64,000 bases of DNA from Drosophila miranda (lineage: Eukaryota; Arthropoda; Insecta; Diptera; Drosophilidae), in contig NC_046674.1 in assembly GCF_003369915.1 (NCBI RefSeq), positions 1,798,001-1,862,000 on the forward strand, read 5' to 3'. A program made the position numbers and the translations under genes. The number at the start of each line of letters is the position of its first letter. Positions within the stretch are counted from its first letter, which is position 1. Positions 45,725 to 60,282 of the stretch are shown here, piece by piece. The notes under the pieces are model-generated. The model saw only the letters and a list, made by a program, of their open reading frames with translations. It made no database searches and was not told the origin of the DNA.

Positions 45725-48700
45725 ATGGCGGACTTCCGTTTCGATATTAGGCCATTGTTTCCTGAGCCGATTGTCAGGGTGACCTCGAACCTCCTGCCGC
45801 ACACTTTTCGCGGCGATCGGCGTCAGTGCCTGTAAGTATTGAAACTGGACGCGGAATAGGAATATCGGTTCGCATCTCACCCAGAAAGTGTCCACTAACC
45901 TCTGCGTTTCCCAGAGATGCCACCTCGAAGATGTCGGAGATTATCGACCGTCTGGGAGAGCTGTCGGCCACGTCGCAGGGCCTGTCTAAGCCGGTGACCA
46001 CGGCCCAGCGTCTGCGGATGTCCGAGAACCAGACCATCTATCTGCTGGCTGATACCGAGGCAGGACACAAGTAAGACCCAAGCAGCGTGTGATCAGAGTA
46101 CGAACCTCAATAAATGTGCCTTTTTAGTGGAGCTGTGACTGGGCTGCTCAAGGTGGGAAACAAGGATCTGTATCTGTTCGACGAGGCCGGTCAGACGCGC
46201 AAGGTGGAGCGGGCACCATCCATTCTGGACTTCTATGTGCACGAGTCCCGCCAGCGTACTGGTCTGGGCAAGCGTCTGTTCGAGACCATGCTGAGGGAGG
46301 AGAACTGGACCCCGTTGAAGTGCTCGGTGGACAGGCCGTCGGAGAAACTGCTGGCCTTCTTCGGCAAGCACTACGGCCTGGTGCGCACCATTCCGCAGTC
46401 CAATAATTTTGTTCTGTATGAGGGATACTTTAATGAAGCCAACTCCTCGAGTGGCCATGCCCACGCCCAGTCTTCGCAGGAGGCCAAAACCGAACTGCAC
46501 ATTACAAACAGGTGAGTCCCTGGGGGCGTGACCGGGAGTGCGACCGGTGCCGGGCCTGGGCCTGGCTTGGATTGTCGCTGTTTGTGGCAATTAAGGCGTT
46601 CCTTTCGCTGCAGGAAACATTTCACTTTCAGTTGGCCATTTTTTTGGCCCCATTTGCATATCGTATGCAAATCGGACTGCCGTCGTGGCCTGCATTGTTT
46701 CTTTCTTTGATTGTTTGTTTGGCCAAAGGAAGCCCCACCCCGCCCCGCGCCGCCCCGACGCGCCACGACCCGCTCCGATCTGATCGATATCCGAATGAAA
46801 TTAAGCATAATTAATCACTAGTCTAAGGACTCGCGGTGGCCTGTTGCTTTATGCTTTTGCTTTTGCTTTTACTTTCCGTGTCTTAACTTAAACTTACTAA
46901 TTGATCTTTCTCTCTCTCGCCATCCACATGTTGCGCTAACTAATGATAACCAACCATGACCATCATCATCAACCAACCAATAAACGAAACAAACAGTCCT
47001 AACACACAACTCTTTGGTGCTACTTACTTGGGCGAGGAAGTCAACCACAGGCGACACGGCTCCCAGCAGCAGAAGCAGACCCCGAATGTGCTGCTGCAGC
47101 AAATAACACAGATCTCACCAAACGGACGGTATGGCGCCAGGCACCCCACCTGCACCATGGCAGAGGTACTAACAGACAAGTGGATGTGCGGAGGGGTTTT
47201 GCCCCGAAAGAGCACCCGGGGCGGCCCAAAGGGAATCTAAAAAATTATTCTAGTTTAGAGTTTTTTTTGGCTGAATGATAAAAATTATTTGTTAAGTAGT
47301 AGGCCACGGCCCCCAGAGTATTTGGAACTCTGAGTAGGCCTTTTCGCCGGTTCAAATTTCATTTTTTCACGTGTGTCATTAGGAGAGCTCTCGAAAAAGT
47401 TCAGTTCAAATTTATATTCGAAACCAAACGGATCTCTCTTACAATTCCTAGTGTAGAAAATACTTTTTACTAGTAATATTATTTTTTTTTTGTTTGTTTT
47501 ACATTCAAAATATTTACAACGAAATCCAAAGCCGAGTCTCGTCGCGAATTGTGTCAAGTGTTTCGTGCCGATTAGTTGTTTCTAGTGTTGAAAATTATGG
47601 AAGCCAAACGCGGTAATAATGCCTCGGCCACACGCCATGCCACTCACGCATCTCGGACTAGTGTTGCCGTAAGTTGAACGTGTAGCTCAACCTCAACCAT
47701 CTTCCACTGATGAGGGTTCCCTGGCTTTTGCAGTCACGCCATGGCCAGCAGCCCGCAGCTGCAGGAGGACAAGGAGCCACCATGTCACGCAAGCATGTCA
47801 GCGAGGCCAGCCTGACGACCAGCCAGGCCAGACGGGATACCGAGAACGTGAGCCTACTACTCGTGTTATGCCTTCGACCCTGCCGCGTGCTGACTCTCCC
47901 TCTTGCAGCCTCGCAAAAGTCCGTTGGATGCTCTGAGCCGTGCCGGCGTGGTTCGCCAGCAGGACCCCTTCCAACGTCGCTCGGGTCTGCAGGATGTGGA
48001 CGAAGCCTTCCTGGCCACGAACGCCTTTGCCCGACCATCGCGCGTGCGTCACTCTGGACTAGATGGTTGGACTGATGCCGGCGCTGCCGTTCCAGCAGCT
48101 GCACCTGCTGCCGTGGCCCCCATCCGCGTGAATGGCGGACAGGAGCAGGCTCAGGTGGTGTACCAACAGACGCAGCCGCAACAGGGCATGCCTTTGCAGG
48201 CGGCCGCTGCCACACAGGATCAGCAGCAGATGCCGCCGACCCTGCAACAAACGCCGCCGGTGGCTGCTGTGCCCTCTCTGCAGCAGTTCAATCAGCAGCC
48301 GGCCGCTGGCCAGCCCACTCGCCACGAACCGTATCCCACTGGACGGGCCCATGTCCACCATAATCAGCAACAGCAGCAGCAGCAGGTTGCCTATGATCAG
48401 CAGCAACAGCAACAGCAAATTGCCCAGCAGGAGACCCAGGCCATCGGCCAATCCCAGTCACAGGGACAACTGTCACCACGCAAATATCAACAGCAGCCGC
48501 AGACGCAGGGCTTCGTAAATATCACAAAGTTCCTCGCTAGCTTGCGGAGAGATTAAAGAGCCGTTCCTCTGCCCCCCACAGCCCAATCAGCCCAATGTCA
48601 GTGGCGGAGAACGCGCTGCGGCTGGCGGACCTGGCAGCGGAGGTCAGCAGCAGCAGCAACACCAGCAGCAGCAGCAGCAACAACAGCAGCAGCAGCACCA

Positions 48701-51258
48701 CCAGCAGCAGCATGTTGGCGGCGGAGCCGCTCCGCCTCCCGAAGCCGAGATGTGCACCACGTGCCCCAACTGCCAGACCACCATCTACTTGGTGCGCTCC
48801 GCCGAAATGGGACATGGCGACAATTCTCTGCCCACTCAATAGATGCAAAGCATCAAAAGACTAAATTTCCAGTAGAACCAAATCACCCATACAATCAGTT
48901 TCGAAAGAAAATGAATTCCAGTAGCCCCCCGAAGGAGTAACCTAGTGTCGGACCACGTACTCTGGGCCAAATTCTCTGTAATCCAAAATTTTCCTTGCAA
49001 GTGTTTGTTTTTTTTTTTCTGGCTCGTTAGTGTCGTGAGAATGTTTATATATATTTTTGTTAAATAAAAACCAACCCTTAGGAGGGATGTGTGTGTGCGA
49101 TGTGTCACGACTTTCGCTGCCCCACAGAGTGGGTCAAATCCACCCTTAAGGAGAAAGTGGTGGTTGGATGACATGAAAGAGGGAAGGGTGGGTGCTGGCT
49201 GCGTGCCAAAGCGCTGTTTTGGGGGCGACATTTGGCCCACTAAAGCACCAAATTTACGTTTTGTAGCCCCGGATTTATATGAAGTTGTATGCTAAGCAAA
49301 GCAATTAATAAAGCAATTCCCTGATTCGCGCTACCACTCAAATGGGTCTTAATTAATACAAATAGTTAGATATTATCACTAGAAAATACTAGAAATATTA
49401 TTTTTCCCATGAAAATGTTGTTAATTTTGCCCCGTTTTCCATCCCATAGATAATTTCTGGAATCTCGAAGGTCAGCACCAAAGGAGCAGGTGGCACCGGC
49501 AGTGGAGAGTCGAGCAGGTGAGACGCAACATTCCTTGCATCCATCTATCCATCCAGAGCATTACCTCCCAGTCCATTATCATTTCCGTGTACCGTCTACA
49601 TTTGGGTTTGATTTCTTTCTTTTCGTTTTTGTTTTTCAGAATCAAATAGATAAGGTCAATCCACATAAAATGCACACACGGCTACAATAGACATACATAC
49701 ATATTAGATAATTCGGTAGAGAAAAAGATTTATAAACTTAAACAGGAATTGTACAAAGCTTTGATTTTAGCCAATTATTTATACTTTCGCCTAGTTAATT
49801 TACACAAAGAATTTACTTAATGTACAATAAATATCAGCAGCCGAAGACGCTGCCTGCACTTGTCGCACCACCCCAGGGCCACAGCCACAGCCACGACCAT
49901 CCAAACATACAAAAGATAATCCCACACTATCGGAACCGTCACACAAACAAACAAATACCTGACAATTGTGATCACAACATACATATCTATTTTTTAACAT
50001 TTAACGACATTTACATTTATTTGTGGTAATTTATTCGTCCTTGTTTTTTTTTTACTTGTCGAGAAATAAAACAAAGAATATTCTCGAGCATGCATCGAGT
50101 AACGAACCCAATGTCCATCCAAGAATTTTGTTCAGAATCTCAGGAGTGCAAATCAGTTTCTTTAAACCCCTTGTAACCCTCTTTCGACAGCGGCGGCAAT
50201 GCCGATGGCAACAACATCGCAGAGGAGATGACCGCCCAAATGGACTTGCATCACCTGGAGGACCAGCAGCAGGCACACGGTCACATGAACACCAAACGTA
50301 TGGACCTGCAGGAAGTCGCCGACCAGGAGGAGGCACACTTCATTCGGTACGGGCTGCCACCACAGATGGATTCACAGCCCGAGTTCGAACCAGAGCCGGA
50401 GCCATTAACACCACCATCACCGCCGGAGGTGGCCGAGAGCATCATCGGGGAGAACCGTAGGCCTGCGGGGTTCCATCTCAGCAAGCAGCACACTGGAATG
50501 AAGAATCGCTCCTCTGGCGTGGGCATGGCTGTGATGCCCACCAGCAAGATGGAGTTCAACCAGGAGGAGCGCGAGGACTTCGGCGTGGTCAAGATAAATC
50601 GTCCGCCGGGACACAATGGCCACCCGCTGGGCCACGACAACACAGACGCCGTGTCCACGGTGTCCTCCGGCAACGGCGGTCACCTCACCAACGAGGGCTA
50701 CAACGATCTTAAGTTCTATCACAACAGATTGTGGTAAGGGAAGGAAGACGGCCCCCATCTTGGATCTTTTGTACGTGGCATATTAAGGATAATCAAGCAG
50801 ATATAACCAACAATTTAGAGAGTTAGCATGTACTACTTAACCAGGCCTAGGCAAAACACAACCTACTACACAAACCACAACCAGACGGTTCCTGTACTTC
50901 AGTTCGATCATTTTGTTGTGAGCTTCTTCAATGTTTTGTTGAATCGTTCATTTGTTACAAGCCTCGCACCCGGAACAGCAACGTATCCGTATCCGTATCC
51001 GTAATTTATAGCGTCACAATACAATGATAACAATAGCGAAATGTATGTAGAATAATTTCCGTCAGCACTAATTTAGAAAATAATTATCTTTTTTTTTTTT
51101 AACTCTCGATTTATAGTAGCAGTCATGTATACTGAAACATATTTTACGGCTATAATCTCAATTGGGGTCCAGTCACATAATCCAACCCAATATGTGTATC
51201 TTCCAATTGCAGCAAACGTGAATATTACGAGCAACTATATGGCGACTATATGCTATAA
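45725..51258 (+). CDS. CG3967: Alpha-tubulin N-acetyltransferase (MEC-17/ATAT1 orthologue)
   Basis: Exons 45725-45831, 45915-46070, 46128-46511, 46997-47165, 49450-49517 and 50191-50737 join in phase for 476 residues. The N-terminal half is the ATAT domain (about residues 10-195): [36 protein letters not shown] with the acetyl-CoA loop, [11 protein letters not shown] with the catalytic Asp, and [10 protein letters not shown]. Family knowledge: acetylates Lys40 of alpha-tubulin inside microtubules. The rest is low-complexity with the conserved [13 protein letters not shown]. Two 3' ends are possible. The last exon can stop after HNRLW (50735-50737). A donor overlapping that stop can also splice to 51213-51258 and end [17 protein letters not shown]. 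Exon 4 can also run into a stop at 47238-47240. Confidence 0.9.
47597..48842 (+). CDS. Unrecognised gene nested in the CG3967 intron
   Basis: Four phase-0 exons, 47597-47668, 47734-47847, 47909-48514 and 48582-48842, give 350 residues starting [19 protein letters not shown]. The conserved-looking part is residues 40-95 ([53 protein letters not shown]). Then come long Gln-rich stretches. A short Cys motif closes the protein, C-T-T-C-P-N-C in [22 protein letters not shown] at 49063-49068 gives it its own 3' end. It may instead be an alternative product of the surrounding gene, because all phases are compatible. If exon 3 is not spliced it ends at 48556. I know no function. Confidence 0.65.
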
Positions 51259-51565
51259 CCAACCGCCCCCCCTCCCCAAAATATATAATCTCTAATCAAC
51301 ATTCCCGAATGAAAATTTGTCTTAAATTTTAGTTAATAGCGCCCAAATAAAGCACAATTTTTATCGATTCTATTTGCCAAGTAGAGGACCAAGGCATTCC
51401 ATTTTATCTGCAAGACAATTATGTACTATTACACTCGCATGATATGGAAATCTACGGCCAGATCTGAGGTGCTGAGAAATCTTTAAAGTAGAGCTATCGT
51501 TGGTGTTGCAGGTGCTGCTGATCTAATCAAGTACTGGACATGGGATCCATCCGCCTGGCCTTCCT

Positions 51566-53803
<2,238 letters not shown>

Positions 53804-53997
53804 TTTGTTATACACACAACCGCCCGCCAAGGAATTGGTTAAAAGTACGATGCGATCACCGAAATCAAGGGTTTTACGATGGGAAATAGTTTCCCAACAA
53901 TTGCACTATAGTTTAGTTGGTGCCTATTGCTTTAATTGTAAAATTAGCCGCGGTTTTCAATGATTTTTTTATGTCCAGCGTATTGCAAAAAAAAATT

Positions 53998-54740
53998 CAC
54001 GCCGGCCGCGCTTATCGATAAAACATACGGTCCGACCATCAGAAATATACCGAAATATACCGTCTCATTTTCAAAATATACCGTAAATATGCTGACGAAT
54101 TCCAGTTCTATTTTACATATTCCTCGATTTTGATATTCCGACGAATATTACTAGCTAAATAGAACCCACATAATATTATACGATTAATGAATCAATTTTC
54201 CACCTGTCTGGCTTATTTTAACTACTTGCTTTTATTGGATATTGTCTGAAAAAGGTTTAGCGAAATAGGTAAAAAAAAAGACGTTTTAGTGAAATAGGTC
54301 ACACAAAAAAACGAAAGAGGATAGTCGTTCATATTGTTAAATTTTTATATTCCGTTGAAAATTTCTGGCTAACTAAAACCCTTAGTTCTGCCCACACAAT
54401 TTTATCCGACTAATTAATCAATTGTCCACTTGACTGGCTTCTTTTAGATTGTTTCTAAAAAAGGTTTTAGCGAAAAAGGTCAAACAAATAAAACGTAAGT
54501 GAGTAATTTTGCTCAATTTTGATCCGTTGAATAATGCTGGCTAATTAAGACTCTTAGTTCGGTCCACATGGTTTTAGGCAATTGATGAAAACATTTTCAA
54601 CAAGATAAGATAATTTAAATATTGTATTGTATTTACGCCGGCCGCGAATAGGGTTGCAACCGGTGTAGGGTATATTTAAAAAATGTGAAGGAATATTTCA
54701 GTAATTTCTGAAGACGATTTTATATATACGATATCGATAC
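53998..54740. repeat. AT-rich tandem repeat with DRE/Motif 6 ends, Cpsf5 upstream side
   Basis: ACGCCGGCCGCG at 53999-54010, TATCGATA at 54013-54020 and four AATATACC-type units come first. Three diverged units of about 170-220 bp follow, beginning near 54163, 54385 and 54559, each with CCACA(T/C)AATTTTAT and most with GGTTTTAGCGAAA. ACGCCGGCCGCG recurs at 54639-54650. A GTATATTT site and TATCGATA at 54731-54738 face the forward gene. Confidence 0.7.
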
Positions 54741-54769
54741 ACTAGGGTTGCGACATACGTCCTTGCGTC

Positions 54770-55251
54770 TTGCCAGAGACGCAGTTTTTTTAATGGGGGT
54801 TAGGCATAGGAGCCCAGTGGCCAGTGGTAACAATGCGTTCTTTACGAACGCAGGTGCGTCTATTCGAAATATTCGATTATTTTTTCCATTTTCTTCCTAT
54901 CAGCTCAGCTATCTCCACTAATAGCAACAGAAACAAGCAGAGCAAAAATTGAATTTTGGCGCGAAAAAATTATGGCTAAGGTGAAAATATACAATATAAT
55001 CCTTACAAAAAATACTTTAAACTACTTGTATCATTGGATAATACACTTTTGTGAGCCCCTGAAGCCATAGAGGTTCTGCTGGATATATGGAGGAGATCCT
55101 CGATGATTTTCTTGCTGTGAGGAAGAACTCGCATAAGCTCTACAAAGAAATGTCAGAAAACAATATATACAAATGAGCCACAAGTTTCTCCATAATTTTA
55201 TTGATTTTCAAAAACAGCTATTCTCAAGTCGCAAAAACCTGCGTCTGGCAA
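54770..55251. mobile_element. Possible short DNA transposon remnant with inverted ends
   Basis: TTGCCAGAGACGCAGTTTTT at 54770-54789 is mirrored by AAAAACCTGCGTCTGGCAA at 55233-55251 (two-base difference). Inside, two reading-frame pieces at 55060-55178 read EAIEVLLDIW and EEILDDFLAVRKNSHKLYKE, suggesting a Myb/SANT-like DNA-binding segment broken by a frameshift. No clear target-site duplication was found. Confidence 0.4.
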
Positions 55252-55287
55252 TGGAAACGCTTATTCTTCGTCATTGCGTCCATTCCG

Positions 55288-56168
55288 ATATCGATAGAAA
55301 ACGCGAGGTGGTGTGAAAGGGCTATCAACAAATCCTAGTTTTTTGTTTATGTTGGGACGTTGTCGGAAAATTCGGCTGGCTGTTTTCCCGTTTCCCGTCT
55401 CCCTCTGCCATGAAAAGCTGCTAAAAAGGCTAAATATAAAAATCAGCGCAGCGCGGCCAGACCAACAGTCCGCTCTTCGCTCGGTGCATTGTTTTTCTAG
55501 TCGATAGAAAATATGTGAATCGAGACAGGAACGCAGCAGAAACGCATCTCGTGTCTGTGTGTATATGTATATGTACAACGGTGCGCCTGTGTTTGCATTT
55601 GTGTGAGTGCCTGGTACATGGGAAAATCATTATTATAAATGAAAACTGGTGAAATGTGTAAGTGCAGCATTGAAAATGCAACAGCAAGTTGCCGTCGCTT
55701 TGAACTTTTCCATTTTCATGTGCTCTTTTCATCTTCTTTTCTTCCCCTCGACCGCGGTGGCCAGACGACAACCAACTCCCACTTGTACGTGTGCGGGGTG
55801 CGCAGTGAAGAAGGGTGTTTACCTCTGTCCGATTTCCTGTGTGTATGAGTGCATGTGTGTGTGTGTGCGTGCCAGATAAAGACTTGAATTTCTGTTGGTT
55901 TTTTCCGTCCGTCGGAGGATATTAGTGTGGGACGGGAGGAGCCGCAAAAGCGTAATATGCTTGCATATCCATTAATTGCGCAAAAGGTCAAAAGTTAGGC
56001 ACAACGAAATGTGGTAGGGACTATTTGGTCGGAGGGACGGACGGGGCCAGAGACAAAGAGGACGAATTCGGGTGGAAACGACCCCACACACACAAGCAGA
56101 AAAGGAGCAAAGGACATCGCCGAACTAAAAAGAACTGAAGACTGTCGACGGCCCACAAATTGATAATT
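55288..56168 (+). promoter_or_regulatory. 5' region of the PIH1-domain gene
   Basis: TATCGATA (DRE) at 55291-55298 and TCGATAG at 55501-55507, with no TATA box, suit a DREF-type housekeeping promoter. The stretch to the ATG at 56169 should hold the transcription start and leader; an intron in it cannot be excluded. No other gene seen. Confidence 0.5.
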
Positions 56169-57878
56169 ATGTCAGCGGCGGAACTTGAGGCGGAAGCTGC
56201 CGCCCAGGAACAGCAGCCAGAGCAGCACAGCAGCAGCGAACCGCACAGCGAACAAACGAACACTGCCAGCGAGGAGACTTTAAGCACAGCCACAAACAAC
56301 TACAACAACAATGTGGACATTGACCAGCAGCTGCAGCAACACGCCCAGATGCAACAGCAGCAACAGCAACAGGAGGGGGACAACGGCCTGGCCGGGCTGG
56401 GCCTAAGCCTGATGCAGAACTCGCCACCGCCGCACAGCTATCGCCATTCACGAGCCTATCGCCACTTCAAGAACCCGCCGCAGCCGCACATGTGCATCCG
56501 CACCACCACGGAGACGGGCGAGGAGCTGTTCATCAACGTCCTTAGCTGGACGCGCATTGTGATACCGCAGGAGCCCAGTGATCCCATACCCCTATACGGA
56601 GGCATGCGCGTGAGTTAACATTGCAGCTCCATATGCCTCTTTGTAGACCATATATTCTTTCAATTTAAGGTGCCGCCTGGCAGCCCGCGTAGTCCACCCA
56701 TTGTCTTTGCGGTGATGGCCAATCCAGAGGTCCTCAAGGACTCTGGGCGCCACAGCAAAGATCCAGAGGAGCGACGCGCAATGGTTGAGCTAATGTGCGA
56801 CTTCGTGGAGGCTATGAATCCCGGCGTGAAACTAGTCAGGTTCTGTCTAAGGATATCCATTCGTATACAATATGTAAACTATCTCCTTAACCTTTTCCCC
56901 TATAGAAATGCCGTCATACTCAAAGATCGGGACATTTCCGGCGAGCTGAAAGATGTCTGGAATGCCGTACAGGCCCAGCGGGACCGCGAGCGTGAGGAGC
57001 AAATGTTGCAGCAGCGACAGCAGCAGCACTACCAGAACATCACCACACAGCAAATGTTTCCCAAATCGCCGGATGCGGCACGAGCTGCCAGTGCCGGCGC
57101 CGGGTTGAACGAGGCCAGCTCTCCACCGGCTCACATTGGAGAGCCGCTGATGGCAGAGCATGGTAATGCCAATGGCATCACATTGGCAGTGTTTGCCCAG
57201 CAGCTGGACAACAAGGTGGCCAGCGAGCAGACAGAACAGCAGCAGCAGCACGTGGAGTCGCTGGCAACCATTGAGGATGCCTGTGTGGATCAGACGGATG
57301 CTGGAGGCAGTGGCTCAGTGGCTAATACGAATGGCTCAACGACTGCCATGGACAGTCAGCAAGCGGCGGAAGCCGAGCCAGAGGTTAAGATGTCCGCACA
57401 CGTGGCCACCAATGGATCCGGCACTCCCACAACAAGCTCTTCAACGCTCACGCCAGCTGCCACGCCACCAGTTGTAGCCGCAGCTGCACCCACACCCACA
57501 CCTGTAGCTGCTGCTCCAGCAAAGAAGGAAAAACTTGGAGGCTTCCTGCCCAACGGCTGCATCTTCCCGCGCTTCAAGAACAACAAGCACAAGGACAAGG
57601 ACAGCAGTCACAAGGAGGGCAAGAGCAAAGAGAAGACCCTTCTGAATGCCCTCAAGAAGAGCAAGGAGAAGAAGGTCGCCCCCAGCGAGCAGGCGGCTGG
57701 CGAGAAGGCGGCCGCCTCATCGGACAATGGAAGCACGCAGTACGAGAAGAACTGCATCAACAATCTGGAGTGTGAGGTGCAGAAGCTGGATCTGAACGGC
57801 AGCAACAACGACACCAATATGTTCATTAAGCTAAAAGTGTCCTCGGCCAGTGCCACAGCGGCTGCCGCGGCCAAGTAG
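56169..57878 (+). CDS. PIH1-domain protein
   Basis: Three exons, 56169-56609, 56670-56839 and 56906-57878, give 527 residues. A Gln/Glu-rich N-terminus leads into the PIH1 domain (about residues 95-205): MCIRTTTETGEELFINVLSW, PIPLYGGMRVPPGSPRSPPI, VFAVMANPEVLKDSGRHSKD and AVILKDRDISGELKDVWNAV. Low-complexity Gln/Ala/Thr-rich sequence and a basic Lys-rich segment (GGFLPNGCIFPRFKNNKHKD) follow. Family knowledge: PIH1 proteins are HSP90/R2TP co-factors in assembling snoRNPs, PIKKs or axonemal dyneins. Which branch this gene belongs to I cannot tell; position suggests D. melanogaster CG4022 (from memory). The second intron is 66 bp, in frame and stop-free. Confidence 0.82.
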
Positions 57879-60282
57879 GAGGAGGAGGAGGGGTAAAGAT
57901 GCTGATTTATACTCGAACATTTTGTAGGTAAGTTGGAGTGGGGAAAAGGAGGGATACCCAAGCCCAGGCACTCAGAAGCATAGTGGATTGTGGTGGCTCC
58001 ACACCGTAGGGATCACCCTCTGGAGGGAGAGAAGAGACAGAGACAGAGAGATCGAGATCGAGATCGAGATTCAGGGTCTGTAGGAGTCACTGTTGTAGCA
58101 CGTAGGGTTAGAGTCGTGTAGCATATACAAGATTTATATATACAGAATACGTTTATATATATACAACACACATATACACAAGTTGAATCGGTCAATTTTT
58201 GGATACAAATCCAGCCGCAGACTCCAAAAGAACCAGAACAGAACTACTCGTAGAACAGTTGTGCCATGCTCCCCATGCTCCCTATGCTCCCCATGCTCAT
58301 AGACATACAAATATAGACGATGACATTCACTCGCAGAATCTTCCCAGAATCGGCATTTAACTGAGAAATGATAAACGTATTTATATAGTTCAATATACAG
58401 ATGTTTGCCTTATATACAATATGTCCCCAAAAAGAGAGAGACAGAGAGAGAGATAGAGAGAGAGAGAGATAGAGGGAGAGAGCTAGAGAGCGACAAGAAC
58501 CTAAAACCACACAACAAATACAACATCAAGAACAAAGAATCAATGTATTTAAGCACACATTTAGGGACTGCATTGATGCCATGGCAATCGTCAAATGTAA
58601 CTCATCCGCCAAATGAATATCAATCGCACTCACTCCACCACCACCAACCCAAACACATCTTAGACTAAAAGGTATATCTATGCTAATCTAAACCCATTCC
58701 CCCATTTGTCAAATCCAATCTGGAAATTCCCAATGTGCATCCATCTTGTGAAAGTATTACGAATCTTCTTTGATCTCCGCGCTTTGAAGTTGAGGGGGGA
58801 GTACGACCTGCGATCGACGACCTACGACCTACGACCTGTGGAGGCTTACCCGCCGCTGCTGCTACGGCTGCTCCTGCGGCTCTATGAGAAACAACTAACT
58901 TATGTACCTTAATTGTATACCCGAACACAGAAGAAGTATAGTATACCAATCCGCAGAGTCGCTAATATGTCTTACATAACTTTTATTAAAGTTTAACTTT
59001 TAACTTTTTGGTACTATTGTATGACCTTCTTTTATAATTTGTTTAAGTTTTGTGCATGCTGCTGCTGTCGTTTAACTTTTTAGCTGTATTTTAATTGTTT
59101 GTTTTTCTAACCCTTCACAAAAAAAAGAACAAAAAAAAACACCCAATCCCTCAACTTCAAAGGAAGCCAGCCATTCATTCATTCACCCCATCATCACATC
59201 TGAAATATGATATGTAAAATATCAAACAAACAAAAAACAAAAAATTCGAATAAATATTCGGTAAACTCAACTGAAAGGAAAAAGTAAATGTTTCAACTGC
59301 AATATCGGACTGAACAATGCTGCCATATAAAAATATATACACACATATTTATATGCAAATCGAATGACTCTTTTGTATATTTCCCATAAATGAGGGAAAT
59401 TTCAATTGTGATCCAATCGAAAATCAAATTTTGTTTCCACATCGAAAGAAATACACCATGTATACCGAATGAAATATAATTTTGTTTGCTAGCAAAAAAA
59501 AAACAACTGAAATGAATCGAAGAATCTTCAGCAGAAAACGATTTTCTCCTTTTGGGTTTTGTTCTGAGAGTCTCTTTATTCCTTTGTTCGTTAAGGTGCC
59601 ATACAGTAAAAGTGTATGAGAACTAATCAAAATCGATTGCTTTCAATTGGTATTATGTATAATTAGACGTAGAGTTTCCTGACTTCAGCGGGAGTCTTCT
59701 GAAGATGTAGATGGAGATGGATGAACCCTAAAGTATATGCTAGTTTTTAACTGGTTGTAAATGAGAAATGCTCGTGTAAAATTAGTATTAAATCATGGCA
59801 TGACCATTACAGCAACAGAACACCACAACATCACACTATAATTACAAATTAAAACTTAGTCTAAGTCTAAAAAAGCAATAATTTTACATGAAAAGCGGTA
59901 AGGAAACGAAACGAATCGAGGCGAAATGGCAAGAAAATTATGGGGTATGGGCGGGGGGGGGAGCGCGAAAAGTGCGTGTAAAATGTTGGATAACAATAAC
60001 AATTATACAACACAAACACAAACAAAAACAAAAACACACTGACACAACACACACAGAAACCAGCAAAGAAAACACCCACACATTTTTTTATATGTATGTA
60101 TATGTATATGTAATAATAAAAGATCGTATTTGACAAAAGTGTAGTTTAATCTGCGATTTATTTCAAAGGAGGTAATAAATAATATCTGATAATATCTGAG
60201 ATATATGCTGATTGATGAATGCTGCTGCTACTTCCTACAGAACTTCCTGTACAAGGCGACCCAAGGACCCCGGGGTCTTGGC
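57879..60282. other. Convergent 3' region of the PIH1 gene and Cpr67B
   Basis: Probably a long 3' UTR on the forward side, with AATAAA near 59249-59254 and 60113-60118. A reversed AATAAA near 60157-60163 suits Cpr67B. GAGA runs lie at 58430-58492. No gene recognised. Confidence 0.5.
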
